Part shown: positions 8,846 to 18,013 of the stretch, in pieces | How positions within the stretch are numbered: the stretch's first letter is position 1 | How the letters are laid out: the number at the start of each line of letters is the position of its first letter | Assembly: GCA_019113605.1 (NCBI GenBank) | Contig: DXHF01000041.1 | Span: forward strand, 1 to 46,246 | Reading direction: 5' to 3' | DNA length: 46,246 bases | Origin: Candidatus Paenibacillus intestinavium | Lineage (GTDB): Bacteria > Bacillota > Bacilli > Paenibacillales > Paenibacillaceae | Translations under genes and position numbers: made by a program | The notes under the pieces: generated by a model | What the model saw: the letters and a program-made list of their open reading frames with translations, nothing else | The model's database searches: none | What the model was told of the DNA's origin: nothing

Positions 8846-10498
8846 TTAACGATTATTGAAGCGTTCCAGTGCAGCAGATTGGATTTCTATCGCACGATCT
8901 AGCTTTAATGATTTCATTTTTTCTAGATAAGATTCATAGGCATCAATTGGTTCCACACCTATAATTATTTTAGTAGTCATTTCATCGACAAGCGTATTAA
9001 TATCGTTCATTATCGTTGCAAAATCAGAACTTTCATCTGGTGTAGGCGTAATTGGTGGCAAATTATGCATAGCGGCATCTGTATTTTTCCACACATTAAC
9101 AGCTTCTTTTTGAGTATCCAGTATAAAGAACTGCTCTGCATAACGTTTGTCTTGAATGAATGGACCATTGTAGCTACCACGTGCGTACAATGAAATTGCT
9201 TGAGCGGGAGCTAAGTTGTCAGGGTTTTTCAATAATAGATCAGTATATGTTGGATAGTCACCTACCATATTGTAGCTGACACCTTCGGTACCGAAGTTAA
9301 AGAATAATCTACCTTCCTCACTGTAGCCAAAATCCAGCATACGTACTGCAAGCTCTGGATCTTTAGCCGCAGTCGTAATTGCTACCGTTCCTTCTGATGC
9401 ATAAGCATGGTTCATTTGACCAAATTTGGGCTTATCACCTTTGTTCAGTACTGGATAAGGTGCTGCTACAAGCACTGCATTAGGTTCATTTGCTTCTACA
9501 AGCGGTTGCCATTTACCGATACCGCCACCAGCGTTACCGATCGTCGCACCAGTAGCGCCAGTAGCCATATTGCTATCAAGTGACTTTGTATCTGCTGTCG
9601 CAGCATTTTTATCGATTAATCCTTCAGCATACCACTCATGCATTTGATTTAAGTAATCTTTAAATCCGGGCTCGGCAGGACCAAATTTAATATCATTTTC
9701 CTCTAAATAAAATCCGCGATTTACACCGAAAGCACCGCTGATTGCACCATTGCCTGAATCACTAAAAAATCTTGGTTTACTATTAAATGATAATGGAGCT
9801 GTTGCACCTTTTTTCTCTTTAAACGCTCTTAACATTGTTGTCCAATCATCGATCGTTTCTGGAACAGGAAGTCCCAATTCATCTAGCCAATCCTTGCGCA
9901 CGATCGGACCTTGGAAGACGCGAAGATATTCATCATAACGAACGAATGGGAAAACGTAGTAGCTACCGCTATCTGTTTTTACCATTTTGTCTATTTCAGG
10001 ATTTTCCTCGAGAAACTTTTTTAAGTTTGGAGCATATTTGTTAATTAGATCGTTTAGCTCAATAATGTAACCATCATTAATTGCTTTTTCAGGACCTCCG
10101 GGGAAATCACCGATAAAGTTATATTCAATAAGATCAGGCAACGTACCAGAAGCAAGCAGCATATTCATTGCCTCTTTTACTTGACCAGAAGGAGGAGCTG
10201 TAAATTGTAGATCTACCCCCGTTACCTTTTGCCATTCCTGAAAGAAAGGAACATCTTCGTGTGTTGCTTTCACCCCTACGAGGTTACCATTCATTTCCCC
10301 CCAGTAAGTAAGCTTTTTATCTGTATTAATCGGATATGTTGTTGCTTCTGTCTGTACTTCCCCTGCTGGTTCTTTTGTTATACCTTCATTGTTAGGTACT
10401 GTGTTACTGCCTTTAGAGTTCCCTCCTCCAGAAGAACATGCTGCAAGCATCGAGCTTACAAGTAGAATCATAATGATAATTACTGCTATTTTCCTCAT
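8846..10498 (-). CDS. Extracellular solute-binding lipoprotein, LplA-type
   Basis: This is the substrate receptor of the first importer. The track frame begins at 10585, but ATG at 10498 (track residue 30) follows a strong AGAGGGGGTT ribosome site and begins a lipoprotein signal peptide, MRKIAVIIIMILLVSSMLAAC. This gives 550 residues with the lipidated Cys near position 21, followed by a Ser/Gly/Asn-rich linker. It shares FFQEW, FPGGPEKAI and VRKDWLDELGLP with its paralogue at 1657-3258. It is the first gene of the operon and is followed by two permeases and a GH88 hydrolase, so the ligand is probably an unsaturated uronic oligosaccharide. Confidence 0.9.
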   Translation of the reverse strand: MRKIAVIIIMILLVSSMLAACSSGGGNSKGSNTVPNNEGITKEPAGEVQTEATTYPINTDKKLTYWGEMNGNLVGVKATHEDVPFFQEWQKVTGVDLQFTAPPSGQVKEAMNMLLASGTLPDLIEYNFIGDFPGGPEKAINDGYIIELNDLINKYAPNLKKFLEENPEIDKMVKTDSGSYYVFPFVRYDEYLRVFQGPIVRKDWLDELGLPVPETIDDWTTMLRAFKEKKGATAPLSFNSKPRFFSDSGNGAISGAFGVNRGFYLEENDIKFGPAEPGFKDYLNQMHEWYAEGLIDKNAATADTKSLDSNMATGATGATIGNAGGGIGKWQPLVEANEPNAVLVAAPYPVLNKGDKPKFGQMNHAYASEGTVAITTAAKDPELAVRMLDFGYSEEGRLFFNFGTEGVSYNMVGDYPTYTDLLLKNPDNLAPAQAISLYARGSYNGPFIQDKRYAEQFFILDTQKEAVNVWKNTDAAMHNLPPITPTPDESSDFATIMNDINTLVDEMTTKIIIGVEPIDAYESYLEKMKSLKLDRAIEIQSAALERFNNR

Positions 10499-10652
10499 GA
10501 CACAACCCCCTCTAATAATTTTGCTGATAAGATGCTTTTCCACTGTTTTCTGCACGGACGCATCTCTCCTATTTAGGTTAATCAAAAAGAGTTTGTTGCG
10601 GTATGGGCAATAGCTACAATCAAATGTTGATTTTTAACTTAGTGATTATCAA

Positions 10653-10682
10653 TTTATAAAATACCATTAGCGATTTGTACAA
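10653..10682 (-). promoter_or_regulatory. Candidate sigma-A promoter of the importer/GH88 operon
   Basis: On the minus strand TTGTAC (10677-10682) and TATAAA (10653-10658) are spaced by 18 bases. That would give a leader of about 140 bases before the lipoprotein ATG. Apart from this, the stretch from 10586 to 10800 holds no gene that I can see. Confidence 0.4.
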
Positions 10683-10808
10683 TTTAATCGTAATTTCACC
10701 TTGTTATCGATTAGCTCCTCCCCGCAAACTCCAAAAAGATTCAACCAACAGCAATATCAATAGCAAAGGGCACTGTGACACTACGCAGATTTGCCTACAA
10801 TAATAAAA

Positions 10809-10924
10809 TACGAAAACGCCTTCGCTCACATCGTTGCGACAAGATCACCTTAACCAACCATTTCGTGATCCGCTCGACAAGATTTTCGACTGCAGACGCT
10901 AATTCACCGTCAGGCGTTTTCGTA
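10809..10924. repeat. 116-bp element bounded by perfect 13-bp inverted repeats
   Basis: TACGAAAACGCCT at 10809-10821 is the exact reverse complement of AGGCGTTTTCGTA at 10912-10924. Inside is a second inverted pair, GATCAC/GTGATC. On the minus strand an open frame of about 46 codons spans the whole element (inside it: KTPDGELASAVENLVERITKW) without a ribosome site. It abuts the 5' end of the dus pseudogene. It could be a miniature inverted-repeat element or a chance pairing inside a gene remnant. No target duplication was identified. Confidence 0.45.
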
Positions 10925-10942
10925 GCAAACAATGCCAACATC

Positions 10943-11357
10943 ATTTCGTCACGTCGTTAGTGAGGTTGCAAAACCTCAAGGTCATATATTGAAACAAGAT
11001 ATTGCTAATCTTTCCATTCACCTTCGTACGTTGTTAACTATTAATAGAGATATTCCTAACCGCGCAACAGGATTAAAACTAGTGGAACAATACAGGGTTG
11101 ATGGTGTCATGATTGGCCGCGGCATTTTCACTAATCCATTTGCTTTTGAAATAGAACCTAAAGAATTAAATATTCAAAAGAAACCGGGCCACGTCCGTTT
11201 AAACCACTTCTTCGCTTTTTCAAAATCTATGTTCGTGGATTTAGAGGCGCAGGCGAACTAAGAAATCAATTAATGGATACCAGTTCAACAGATGAAGTAC
11301 GTCGTTTAGTAAAACATGTTTTAGAGGAAGAATTAGATCGAGGCATACCCACCTAAA
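10943..11357 (+). pseudogene. Decayed copy of the tRNA-dihydrouridine synthase gene
   Basis: The DNA is collinear with the intact gene at 530-1507 but in pieces. Matching segments of the intact gene are about 613-649, 1011-1058, 1141-1280 and 1346-1507, so the 5' end and three internal blocks are missing. The catalytic Cys region (DLNMGCP) is lost. Its 109-codon track ORF (10932-11261) keeps [18 protein letters not shown] but then leaves the dus frame. Near the 3' end the original TGA stop reads CGA, so the old frame would run on to TAA at 11355. Identity continues past the stop (GGCATACCCACCT) into the terminator. It lies in direct orientation downstream of the intact copy, with a whole transport operon between them. 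Confidence 0.92.
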
Positions 11358-11369
11358 TATAAAATAATG

Positions 11370-11409
11370 AGAGACCTTTCAAAAGTTCAATGAACTCATG
11401 GAAGGTCTC
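11370..11409 (+). terminator. Copy of the dus terminator after the pseudogene
   Basis: GAGACCTT pairs with AAGGTCTC and the loop keeps the AGTTCAATGAACT palindrome seen at 1567-1615. The T run has degenerated to CATTTA, so efficiency is probably low. Confidence 0.7.
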
Positions 11410-11418
11410 ACATTTAAA

Positions 11419-11450
11419 AGATGGCCCCTGAACAATTACAGAGGCCATCT
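11419..11450 (-). terminator. Terminator of the beta-helix SLH protein gene
   Basis: AGATGGCCcCTG pairs with CAGaGGCCATCT around a 9-base loop. On the minus strand it is followed by TTTTAAAT and lies 41 bases past the stop of the convergent SLH-protein gene. Confidence 0.8.
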
Positions 11451-11490
11451 CCTATCTAGTTAAGCATATAGTGCTTTTTTCTATGACTCT

Positions 11491-14400
11491 TTAAGCTGGC
11501 AGAAAGTTTAGATGACGCAGCATTCGCTCCAAAATAACAACTGCTTCAGCACGCGTGGCTTGGTCCTGTGGAGTCAGTTGCTCCTGACCTCTTCCATTCA
11601 ATAATCCGTACTGTATAGCCATTTCCATTGCCTCCTGCGCATATGCACTAACTTTATAACCATCCTTGAACTGATCCAAACTATAATTCGTTGCCTTACT
11701 CAGCTTCCCTTTGTTAGCAAACTGTATAGCATTAATAATAATGACAGCCATCTGCTCCCTTGTAATTGTATCTTCCGGTGCAAATTCACCTGTCTTGAAC
11801 CCATTAATTAATCCTGCCCCAGTGGCTGCACCAATCGCATCTGCATACCAAGCATCTGAAGAAACATCCACGAAAGTATTGGAGACGTATGGTGTTAAGC
11901 CAAGGGCACGGCTTACAAGAGCTGTAAATTCAGCTCTTGTAATATGATCGTCCGGATTGAATTGTGTCTGCGACTTACCTTTTACCAGAAGCTTGGATGC
12001 AAGTAAAGCTACCGAATCCTTTGACCAATGAAGCTGAGTATCGGCAAACTGTACATTCGCTTGTACTAGGGTGTATACACCATCACCCGTACGATGGATG
12101 ACAATATTCGTTTTATTATCCTTATGCTCCATTATGGCAGGCACATATTGCATCTGTCCTGTTGCAACATCGAATCGAACAACAGATATCGATCCAATTG
12201 GCAGGATCCCCTCTAAGCTGAGCTTAATTGGGGCATATACTTGTTTAGAAGTACGATCATCAGCTCCACCAATTAATCTTACTTCCACACCAGGGTACAG
12301 CACTTTAATTGCAGCTTTTTCAGCAGCATCCTGTAACGCCTCATAAAGGACTCCCTGTACCTGATTAAATTGAAGCGTAATGGTATCAAATAGTTTATCG
12401 CTATACAGAGCTGATACTGACAGCTCAAAAGTTGCCTCTTTGGATTGAACAAGTAGCAGAGCTTGTGGAGCTGCTTCTTTCATCAGTTGAAGCACTTCCT
12501 GCGTCAATAGAATCTCCATCCCACTTAATTGTTGCTTTGTGTTCAGCAAAATATACGACAACTCTTGCTTTTGCAAAGCGGTTAGTACTACCAAAGCTTG
12601 CTTAATGGCAGCATAGTCCAGCTGATAGTACGAAATCTCTATTCCCTGAACATTCTTTTTGATGACTGGACTTCCTAGATCTACATGAAGCTGATTCGGA
12701 TTATTAACAGGCTCATTCGGATTCGTCTCTTCAGGGAACCAAGGTGTTGATGGAACGGAAGGAGACGTCGGATCATCGCTCTGATGAATCCAAAACTCTA
12801 CAATACTATTCCACAGATTCATAGCATTTCCTTGACCTATATACCTCACATACTTTGCCTTTACGGGAGTAAACTCAAATGTTTCTATCTGATTAACCTC
12901 CCCTTTTGTACTTTCTGCACCTTTTAGTACAGGAGTGAAGTTAATTCCGTCTTTAGAAACCTCCAAATCAAAGTAATTTTCTCTTTGATGACCATTGAAG
13001 AAAATAATACTGCTCTTATTAATCCACTGCTCATGTTCCAGCTCTAATAGCAAATGCTCTCCCATTCCTTCTGCTGACCAACGAGAACCAATATCTCGAT
13101 CAACTACATTCAGGGGCACGTTGCCATCATCTTTACTTGCTTTTACATTTGCAATAGCAGCGAAAGTTCCTACTGGGTCTGCTAGCGCTTCTACTACCTG
13201 AATAGTCAATTCACTTGATACAGTAATCCCATTATACGTCGCACTCGCCTTTACTACTGTTGTACCAGGCTTTTTCCCATAGAAGGTATCGTTGCTCACT
13301 GTTCCAATTTCAGGATTACTTACTTGGTAAACGATTGATGCCTCAACTGATGATGGATGAATGACATTGTGGTTATCCAAGGTCAAGTAAGAAACCAACT
13401 TTCCGGTATTACCTACCACAATCTCGTCTGTATTCAAACGCCAACCAACGACAGATTTATCTGGTGCAAGCGTTAATTTAGTTGGAAGAGTTGGAAATTT
13501 TGCCAATGTGAAGTGAACGGTATATGATTTAACAGCTCCGCCTTTACTTATGGTAATGATACCATCTCCATCCAAGCTTGTAGGTTGTTCAATAGAGATC
13601 GCAGCGTCCTGATCTAACGCAGCTGCCTCCAAAACTGGAATTTGAGTAGTTCCATACGGAAGCGTGTAGTTATACTTTGTTTTTAAAAATTGCATGCCTG
13701 GGATCGCTTCACCATTAACATAAAGAGATTGTAAGGCTGTATCTCTATTCATCTGCTTGCTCGTCAGCTGATCCGCGTACAAGCTTTGTGGAAGAAGCCT
13801 ATCCCCTTCACCAATGCCTTCCGCCATATCGAAGGGTCTTGTATCCGTATCGGGTATAGATCCGATGATATCCACATTTACATTAGACACATTTCCTTTA
13901 GTCCCAATAATGTACCCATTTCCAAACTGCTCTGACTCAATAATGATATTATCACCTATTTTGCTTGAATGCGGAGCAATTCCCTCTGTATTCCAAAAAA
14001 CACTTTCTGTCGTTACAACCCCATGACGATTATTAATGTTGGAGCCGTAATCTCTCGATATTGCCGAGATACCATCTCCATCCAGAACCATACTATCAAT
14101 AAGGTTAGCCATACTTAAGTACATATGGAAATCAGTCATTAGGGACGATTTTTCCGCCTTTACGTTCTGCAGTACGTTGCCATTTGCTGCAAAGTTCGCA
14201 TACGTAAAATTATGTCGTGCACCAGTTGCCTTACTATTAGAAATAAGGTCATCATTCCCTTTAAGCTGATACAAATATCCATTGCCGTTAGCACCACGAT
14301 ATTGTGGATATTGCATCGTAACATGATCAATCGTAACGTTCTTAGTTCGTTCAAGCACAATGCCGTTAGAAAGAATATGGTATTCTGCATTACCTGCTGG

Positions 14401-16005
14401 TTTGTAAGTACTTACATTAGTTACCCAGCTATTGGTGACTGCTAGAATATAAATTATTTTCGCCAAATCAGTCTCATAACCAGCCGTACCTGACTCCTTG
14501 AAATCGTTCTCTGCCAAGCCCGTTTTTGAATTTTGTTTATTCGCGATCGAGAAGTCCTGCAACCCAATTTCGGATGGTGGTGCCTCCGCCTTGATAATAG
14601 AAATATTATCACGCAGCTTCAGCGGATATCTCGTAGGTACATCGATCGTAATTGTACTTTTTTCGTGATCAACAGCCAATACCTGTCTATAATATATTTC
14701 TTCAATATTACCAAGTCTCGATTTCCAGCGTACCTGCATACCCAGTTCCTCCAGAAATTGTTCTGTCGTATCGAAAGTAATAACTAGGTAATCACCAGTC
14801 TCAAAACCTTGCGTATTCTCAACAGTAAGCAACGATGTAGGCTCTAGAGCAGAAGCTGCCAGCTTCGTTGTTACATTCGATCTCTTCCAGCCACCTGTTC
14901 CTACACGGATAATTTCTTTTTGCTTCATATTTTCAGAAGCATTATAGATAAAGGTTTTGTCGACCCCATCGCCTTTCAATACTATGTTGCTAGAAGTGAT
15001 GGCCAACGAATAAGATTTATTCATCTGTGGATTCACTTGATATGTGCCTGTCGGCAGGTACACAACGCCCCCACCGGCTTCTTCCGCCGTATCAATAGCC
15101 TGTTGAATCGCTGTTGTCGCATCAGTTTGTCCTGTTGGATCAGCTAAATAAGGCTTTTGTGTTACATCAATGCTATTAACCATATCTACTTGAGGTAACG
15201 ACAGTTCCCCCCGATGATAGCCAGCGTAGGAAAAGTCATGCAGGAATCTGCCCTTCTCATCGGTATATCCAGGATACCAATCAGTTGGATATAATCGACT
15301 TCTACCATCACTATCTAAACTCATATCCTCTGGTATAAAGGTAGGATCTGATACGATTAAGCGAGGTGGATTTTGTCCTCCCGCCTTTGTATCCTTACCA
15401 CGATGGTAAAAATTCCCTTTATCAGTTTTGGCAACAATTATAAATGTAACGTTGGCTGCTCCGTTTTCCTTCTGCTCCTTTATGTATTCCGTTACATCAG
15501 CATCTTGATAAGCATTAGATGTAGAAAATAACACTTCCGTTATAGGCTCAGCGTTCATAGTCGGCCTATTATTCCAGGTAAGATTCATTTCTGTCCAATC
15601 CTCTGATCCTGATGCTCCGAAAACCTCAATGTAGTTTTCAGCTGTATCATTTGTACTTTTCGATGTGTCTCGACCCCATACAGAAAATAGTGTCGTCCCA
15701 ATCTTATCCGCTTCCGGGAGTTCCGTCAGATCAAATTTGAAATAGGAATAAGACCCTGTACCTGAGACATTCATTCCATCAGCATTCAACTCTGGTGTTC
15801 CAGCAGCAGGATGATAGTTTTTGTCTGCATCTTCAGCATTTTTCGGACGATTAACGATTGAATCCTCTAACGGCTTTATATTTTGTTCATATGCAAAAGC
15901 TGAAGCTGCAGAAGCTACTTGATTATGATCAATCTTTGTAATCGCTATCATTTGTCCGAATATTAAAGATACAACTAACATTACACTAATTACTCTTTTC
16001 ATCAT
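11491..16005 (-). CDS. Secreted SLH-anchored beta-helix protein, putative polysaccharide lyase or hydrolase
   Basis: This 1504-residue surface protein has a signal peptide (about 1-37). A DNRLRE-like carbohydrate-binding domain follows (about 45-215; NYIEVFGA, LTWNNRP, DVTEYIKE). Next is a right-handed beta-helix of the Pectate_lyase_3 type (about 280-720), opening with DPTGQTDATTAIQQAID and GGGVVYLPTGTYQV. Then come a cadherin-like beta domain (about 745-815), a bacterial Ig-like domain, and an F5/8 type C (CBM32-like) domain (about 930-1060). A ~200-residue region of no clear family precedes three SLH domains (about 1310-1500; ITRAEF, ITREQM, ATRAEA). SLH domains bind pyruvylated wall polymer. 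The fold fits a lyase or glycosidase, but catalytic residues are not assignable by eye. The nearby GH88 hydrolase and importer would suit lyase products; that link is inference. GAGGAG precedes tandem ATGs, and 16002 is an equally good start. Confidence 0.8.
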   Translation of the reverse strand: MMKRVISVMLVVSLIFGQMIAITKIDHNQVASAASAFAYEQNIKPLEDSIVNRPKNAEDADKNYHPAAGTPELNADGMNVSGTGSYSYFKFDLTELPEADKIGTTLFSVWGRDTSKSTNDTAENYIEVFGASGSEDWTEMNLTWNNRPTMNAEPITEVLFSTSNAYQDADVTEYIKEQKENGAANVTFIIVAKTDKGNFYHRGKDTKAGGQNPPRLIVSDPTFIPEDMSLDSDGRSRLYPTDWYPGYTDEKGRFLHDFSYAGYHRGELSLPQVDMVNSIDVTQKPYLADPTGQTDATTAIQQAIDTAEEAGGGVVYLPTGTYQVNPQMNKSYSLAITSSNIVLKGDGVDKTFIYNASENMKQKEIIRVGTGGWKRSNVTTKLAASALEPTSLLTVENTQGFETGDYLVITFDTTEQFLEELGMQVRWKSRLGNIEEIYYRQVLAVDHEKSTITIDVPTRYPLKLRDNISIIKAEAPPSEIGLQDFSIANKQNSKTGLAENDFKESGTAGYETDLAKIIYILAVTNSWVTNVSTYKPAGNAEYHILSNGIVLERTKNVTIDHVTMQYPQYRGANGNGYLYQLKGNDDLISNSKATGARHNFTYANFAANGNVLQNVKAEKSSLMTDFHMYLSMANLIDSMVLDGDGISAISRDYGSNINNRHGVVTTESVFWNTEGIAPHSSKIGDNIIIESEQFGNGYIIGTKGNVSNVNVDIIGSIPDTDTRPFDMAEGIGEGDRLLPQSLYADQLTSKQMNRDTALQSLYVNGEAIPGMQFLKTKYNYTLPYGTTQIPVLEAAALDQDAAISIEQPTSLDGDGIITISKGGAVKSYTVHFTLAKFPTLPTKLTLAPDKSVVGWRLNTDEIVVGNTGKLVSYLTLDNHNVIHPSSVEASIVYQVSNPEIGTVSNDTFYGKKPGTTVVKASATYNGITVSSELTIQVVEALADPVGTFAAIANVKASKDDGNVPLNVVDRDIGSRWSAEGMGEHLLLELEHEQWINKSSIIFFNGHQRENYFDLEVSKDGINFTPVLKGAESTKGEVNQIETFEFTPVKAKYVRYIGQGNAMNLWNSIVEFWIHQSDDPTSPSVPSTPWFPEETNPNEPVNNPNQLHVDLGSPVIKKNVQGIEISYYQLDYAAIKQALVVLTALQKQELSYILLNTKQQLSGMEILLTQEVLQLMKEAAPQALLLVQSKEATFELSVSALYSDKLFDTITLQFNQVQGVLYEALQDAAEKAAIKVLYPGVEVRLIGGADDRTSKQVYAPIKLSLEGILPIGSISVVRFDVATGQMQYVPAIMEHKDNKTNIVIHRTGDGVYTLVQANVQFADTQLHWSKDSVALLASKLLVKGKSQTQFNPDDHITRAEFTALVSRALGLTPYVSNTFVDVSSDAWYADAIGAATGAGLINGFKTGEFAPEDTITREQMAVIIINAIQFANKGKLSKATNYSLDQFKDGYKVSAYAQEAMEMAIQYGLLNGRGQEQLTPQDQATRAEAVVILERMLRHLNFLPA

Positions 16006-16140
16006 GACACTCCTCTACTCTAGTAATGAACAGCCTATTGATTCATTCAACTAATCTACCTCATTCAGCTCCTTTTCGTATTTGCTGTTTACCTCTCTCA
16101 TACCTATGTAATTTTCTAGGATGTTACGGCTTACAGGGTT

Positions 16141-16169
16141 ATTATAGTTGTTAAAGTTTAATTAAACTA
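16141..16169 (-). promoter_or_regulatory. Possible promoter of the beta-helix SLH gene, with overlapping palindrome
   Basis: A perfect TATAAT -10 (minus strand, 16141-16146) lies 17 bases from a poor -35 (TAGTTT). The 14-bp palindrome AGTTTAATTAAACT at 16155-16168 overlaps that -35 and could be a regulator site. The weak -35 would fit an activator-dependent promoter. This is tentative. Confidence 0.3.
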
Positions 16170-16415
16170 TGTTCAAAACTTAAAAATCGATAAACAATAT
16201 ATAAAATAACACCTATAAAATCCCCTCTTTAGGTTCGCCTAACAGTTCTACTAGCGTTACTTTAAAAATTGTTACTAGACAATTCTCACTCCTTCTTCAT
16301 CTATCGCGTAACTTTCACAATAAACAGAAAAAAAACGCCATCAAAGCGGTTATCCATATTTTATTTTCCTTTAAGTCCTCTTAGGAACTTCAGTATAACG
16401 ACTGTTAACACTAAA
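16170..16415. other. AT-rich intergenic stretch without gene
   Basis: No coding frame or family was recognised. A small hairpin TTAGG-TTCG-CCTAA sits at 16229-16242, and an A8 run precedes a weak CGCC/GCGG pairing near 16330-16350. Confidence 0.4.
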
Positions 16416-16476
16416 TTAGACAACTTTATTAATGGCTAACTTTCGATATGCGATCGGACTAAAGTAGCCAAGCGTG
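16416..16476 (-). mobile_element. Remnant of an IS3-family transposase (OrfB C-terminus)
   Basis: The minus strand reads EYTLGYFSPIAYRKLA followed within five codons by TAA at 16416-16418. The LGYxSPxxYR block is the characteristic end of IS3/IS150-type OrfB integrases, just after the catalytic core. Only about 20 codons survive; a TAG lies ten codons upstream of this block. The DDE core and OrfA are gone. It marks past transposition at the boundary between the beta-helix gene and the MFS/M20 pair. Confidence 0.7.
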
Positions 16477-16522
16477 TACTCAGATAATATAAAGCTGAAA
16501 GGCTAGGAAGCCTTGTCAGTCT

Positions 16523-16540
16523 TACATCATGCTGCCCATA
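16523..16540 (-). repeat. 18-bp sequence resembling a groEL 3' end, copy 1
   Basis: The minus strand reads ATGGGCAGCATGATGTAA, which is 17 of 18 bases identical to the site at 35419-35436. GroEL proteins of many bacteria end in GGMM plus stop encoded by such a sequence. There is no GroEL coding sequence around it. The similarity may be a relic, a shared short element, or chance. Confidence 0.4.
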
Positions 16541-16604
16541 ACTATGGGCGGTCTTGATGAGATTTGGTGGTATTTTGAATACGATGAGTATAGAAAAAGC
16601 AGAA

Positions 16605-16631
16605 AACCAGTCCGATTTATCCGGACTGGTT
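16605..16631. terminator. Terminator of the MFS/M20 operon
   Basis: AACCAGTCCG pairs perfectly with CGGACTGGTT over a 7-base loop. On the minus strand it is followed by TTTTCTGCTTTTTC. It lies about 155 bases past the amidohydrolase stop. Confidence 0.75.
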
Positions 16632-16786
16632 CTTTATGTGTGATGATTATATGGGCATGATTGTGGGCCAGAGTAACTTCTCCTCTCCCCCGGATATGGG
16701 GGAGCACGTATGTATATTTGAATTAGATAGAATATGAAATAGTGAAAGATATTGAAAAGGTGAAGAGTATCATTCTCATATTTAAA

Positions 16787-17974
16787 TTAGTCTAATTCGT
16801 AATAATTACATACAACTTGTCCAACCGCTTTAGCAGCTACGATAAGAGCATCTTCGTCAATATCAAATTTCGGATGATGATTGAAGTAAGGCTGTTCTAC
16901 TCCTTTAGGTGAACAAGCAATGTAAAAGAAGCAAGCAGGGAATTTTTCCGCATAGTAAGCAAAATCTTCAGATGGAGGTAATGCTGGAAATTCTTTTACT
17001 TCTTTAATGTCTTTATCGTTCATGCTTTTTAAGCTTTCTGCTACCTTAGCTGTAAGTTCAGGATTGTTATACAAAGGCGGGTAATCTGGAGTATACGTAA
17101 GCTCACATGTAACGTCAAATTCTTCTTCAATCCCTCTTGCAATACGTCTAATCTCTTTCGCAATTGTTTCACTTGTTTTTACATTCATATAACGAATATC
17201 GCCCTCAAGCTCTACACTGTCTTTAATTACGTTGAATGTACCTTTTCCGTCAAAGGATCCGATGGTGATGACACCAATATCAAATGGATTTAATCTACGG
17301 CTTACAATCGTTTGCACAGCAGTAACAAAATAAGCAGCAGCAACAATCGCATCGTTAGCTAGATGAGGAGAGGAGCCATGTCCGCCTATTCCTTGAACTT
17401 TTAATTTCATATATGCTCGTCCATTGAAGGAATATCCAGCGTGATATCCTACCGTTCCCGCTGGACCCATTGGCAATAAATGAATACCATAAATGGCATC
17501 TAAATCATCAATTAAACCTGACTCGACAATACTTTTTGCTCCGCCCGGCGGAACCTCTTCAGCATGTTGATGAATGATTTTTATCGTTCCTGGAATAGAG
17601 TCTTTTAATTGAATGAAGCAATCAGCTAACACTAGCAAGTAAGCCGTATGTCCATCATGCCCACATGCGTGCATCACACCTTCATTTTTTGATCTAAACG
17701 GTACGTCTGTTTCTTCTACAATCGGGAGGGCATCAAAATCTGCGCGTAAACCAATCGTTTTACCAGGTTTTCCACCTTTAATCGTAACGATAATGCCATA
17801 ACCGTTTCCGACATTCGTTTGAATATCTACATCTTTTCCTTTATAAAAATCTACAATGTACTGAGCTGTTTTCTTCTCTTTGAATGAAACCTCTGGATTT
17901 TCATGCAAATGGCGCCGTATAGAAATTATTTCGTCCTTACGTGATTCTAACATGCTCATTAATTCACTCTTCAT
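16787..17974 (-). CDS. M20 family amidohydrolase (N-acyl-amino acid or IAA-amino acid hydrolase-like)
   Basis: This cytoplasmic metal-dependent hydrolase of the M20D/amidohydrolase group has the usual 395 residues. It shows GLRADFDALP near 75-84, the metal-binding MHACGHDGHT near 101-110 (Cys and His ligands), HAEEVPPGGAKSI near 136-148 with the catalytic/ligand Glu pair, the dimerisation-domain motif GIGGHGSSPHLANDA, and the C-terminal PSEDFAYYAEKFPACFF ligand region. These enzymes cleave N-acyl amino acids, acylated conjugates or aminoacyl dipeptides; the substrate cannot be told. ATG at 17974 follows AAAGGAGA. The MFS gene lies 39 bases upstream, so the two form an operon in which the transporter may move the substrate or product. 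Confidence 0.88.
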   Translation of the reverse strand: MKSELMSMLESRKDEIISIRRHLHENPEVSFKEKKTAQYIVDFYKGKDVDIQTNVGNGYGIIVTIKGGKPGKTIGLRADFDALPIVEETDVPFRSKNEGVMHACGHDGHTAYLLVLADCFIQLKDSIPGTIKIIHQHAEEVPPGGAKSIVESGLIDDLDAIYGIHLLPMGPAGTVGYHAGYSFNGRAYMKLKVQGIGGHGSSPHLANDAIVAAAYFVTAVQTIVSRRLNPFDIGVITIGSFDGKGTFNVIKDSVELEGDIRYMNVKTSETIAKEIRRIARGIEEEFDVTCELTYTPDYPPLYNNPELTAKVAESLKSMNDKDIKEVKEFPALPPSEDFAYYAEKFPACFFYIACSPKGVEQPYFNHHPKFDIDEDALIVAAKAVGQVVCNYYELD

Positions 17975-18013
17975 CTTACGTCTCCTTTGTAATTTAATTA
18001 ATTCGTTTATTCG

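Noticed and set aside
1657-10585. Classical integrative element with integrase and att sites
   Set aside because: No integrase, relaxase or replication gene is present between the dus copies, and no exact short att repeat could be defined; only the duplication itself is reported.
10932-11261. 109-residue track ORF as a real gene
   Set aside because: It is the broken dus copy: internal blocks including the catalytic Cys are missing and the end is frameshifted.
14533-14787. 84-residue and other ORFs antisense to the beta-helix protein
   Set aside because: Shadows of the long beta-helix gene with no start signals or recognisable domains.
16522-16707. 61-residue ORF (ends PPIVMGSMM)
   Set aside because: It has no ribosome site or family and overlaps a terminator hairpin; only its last codons resemble a groEL end.
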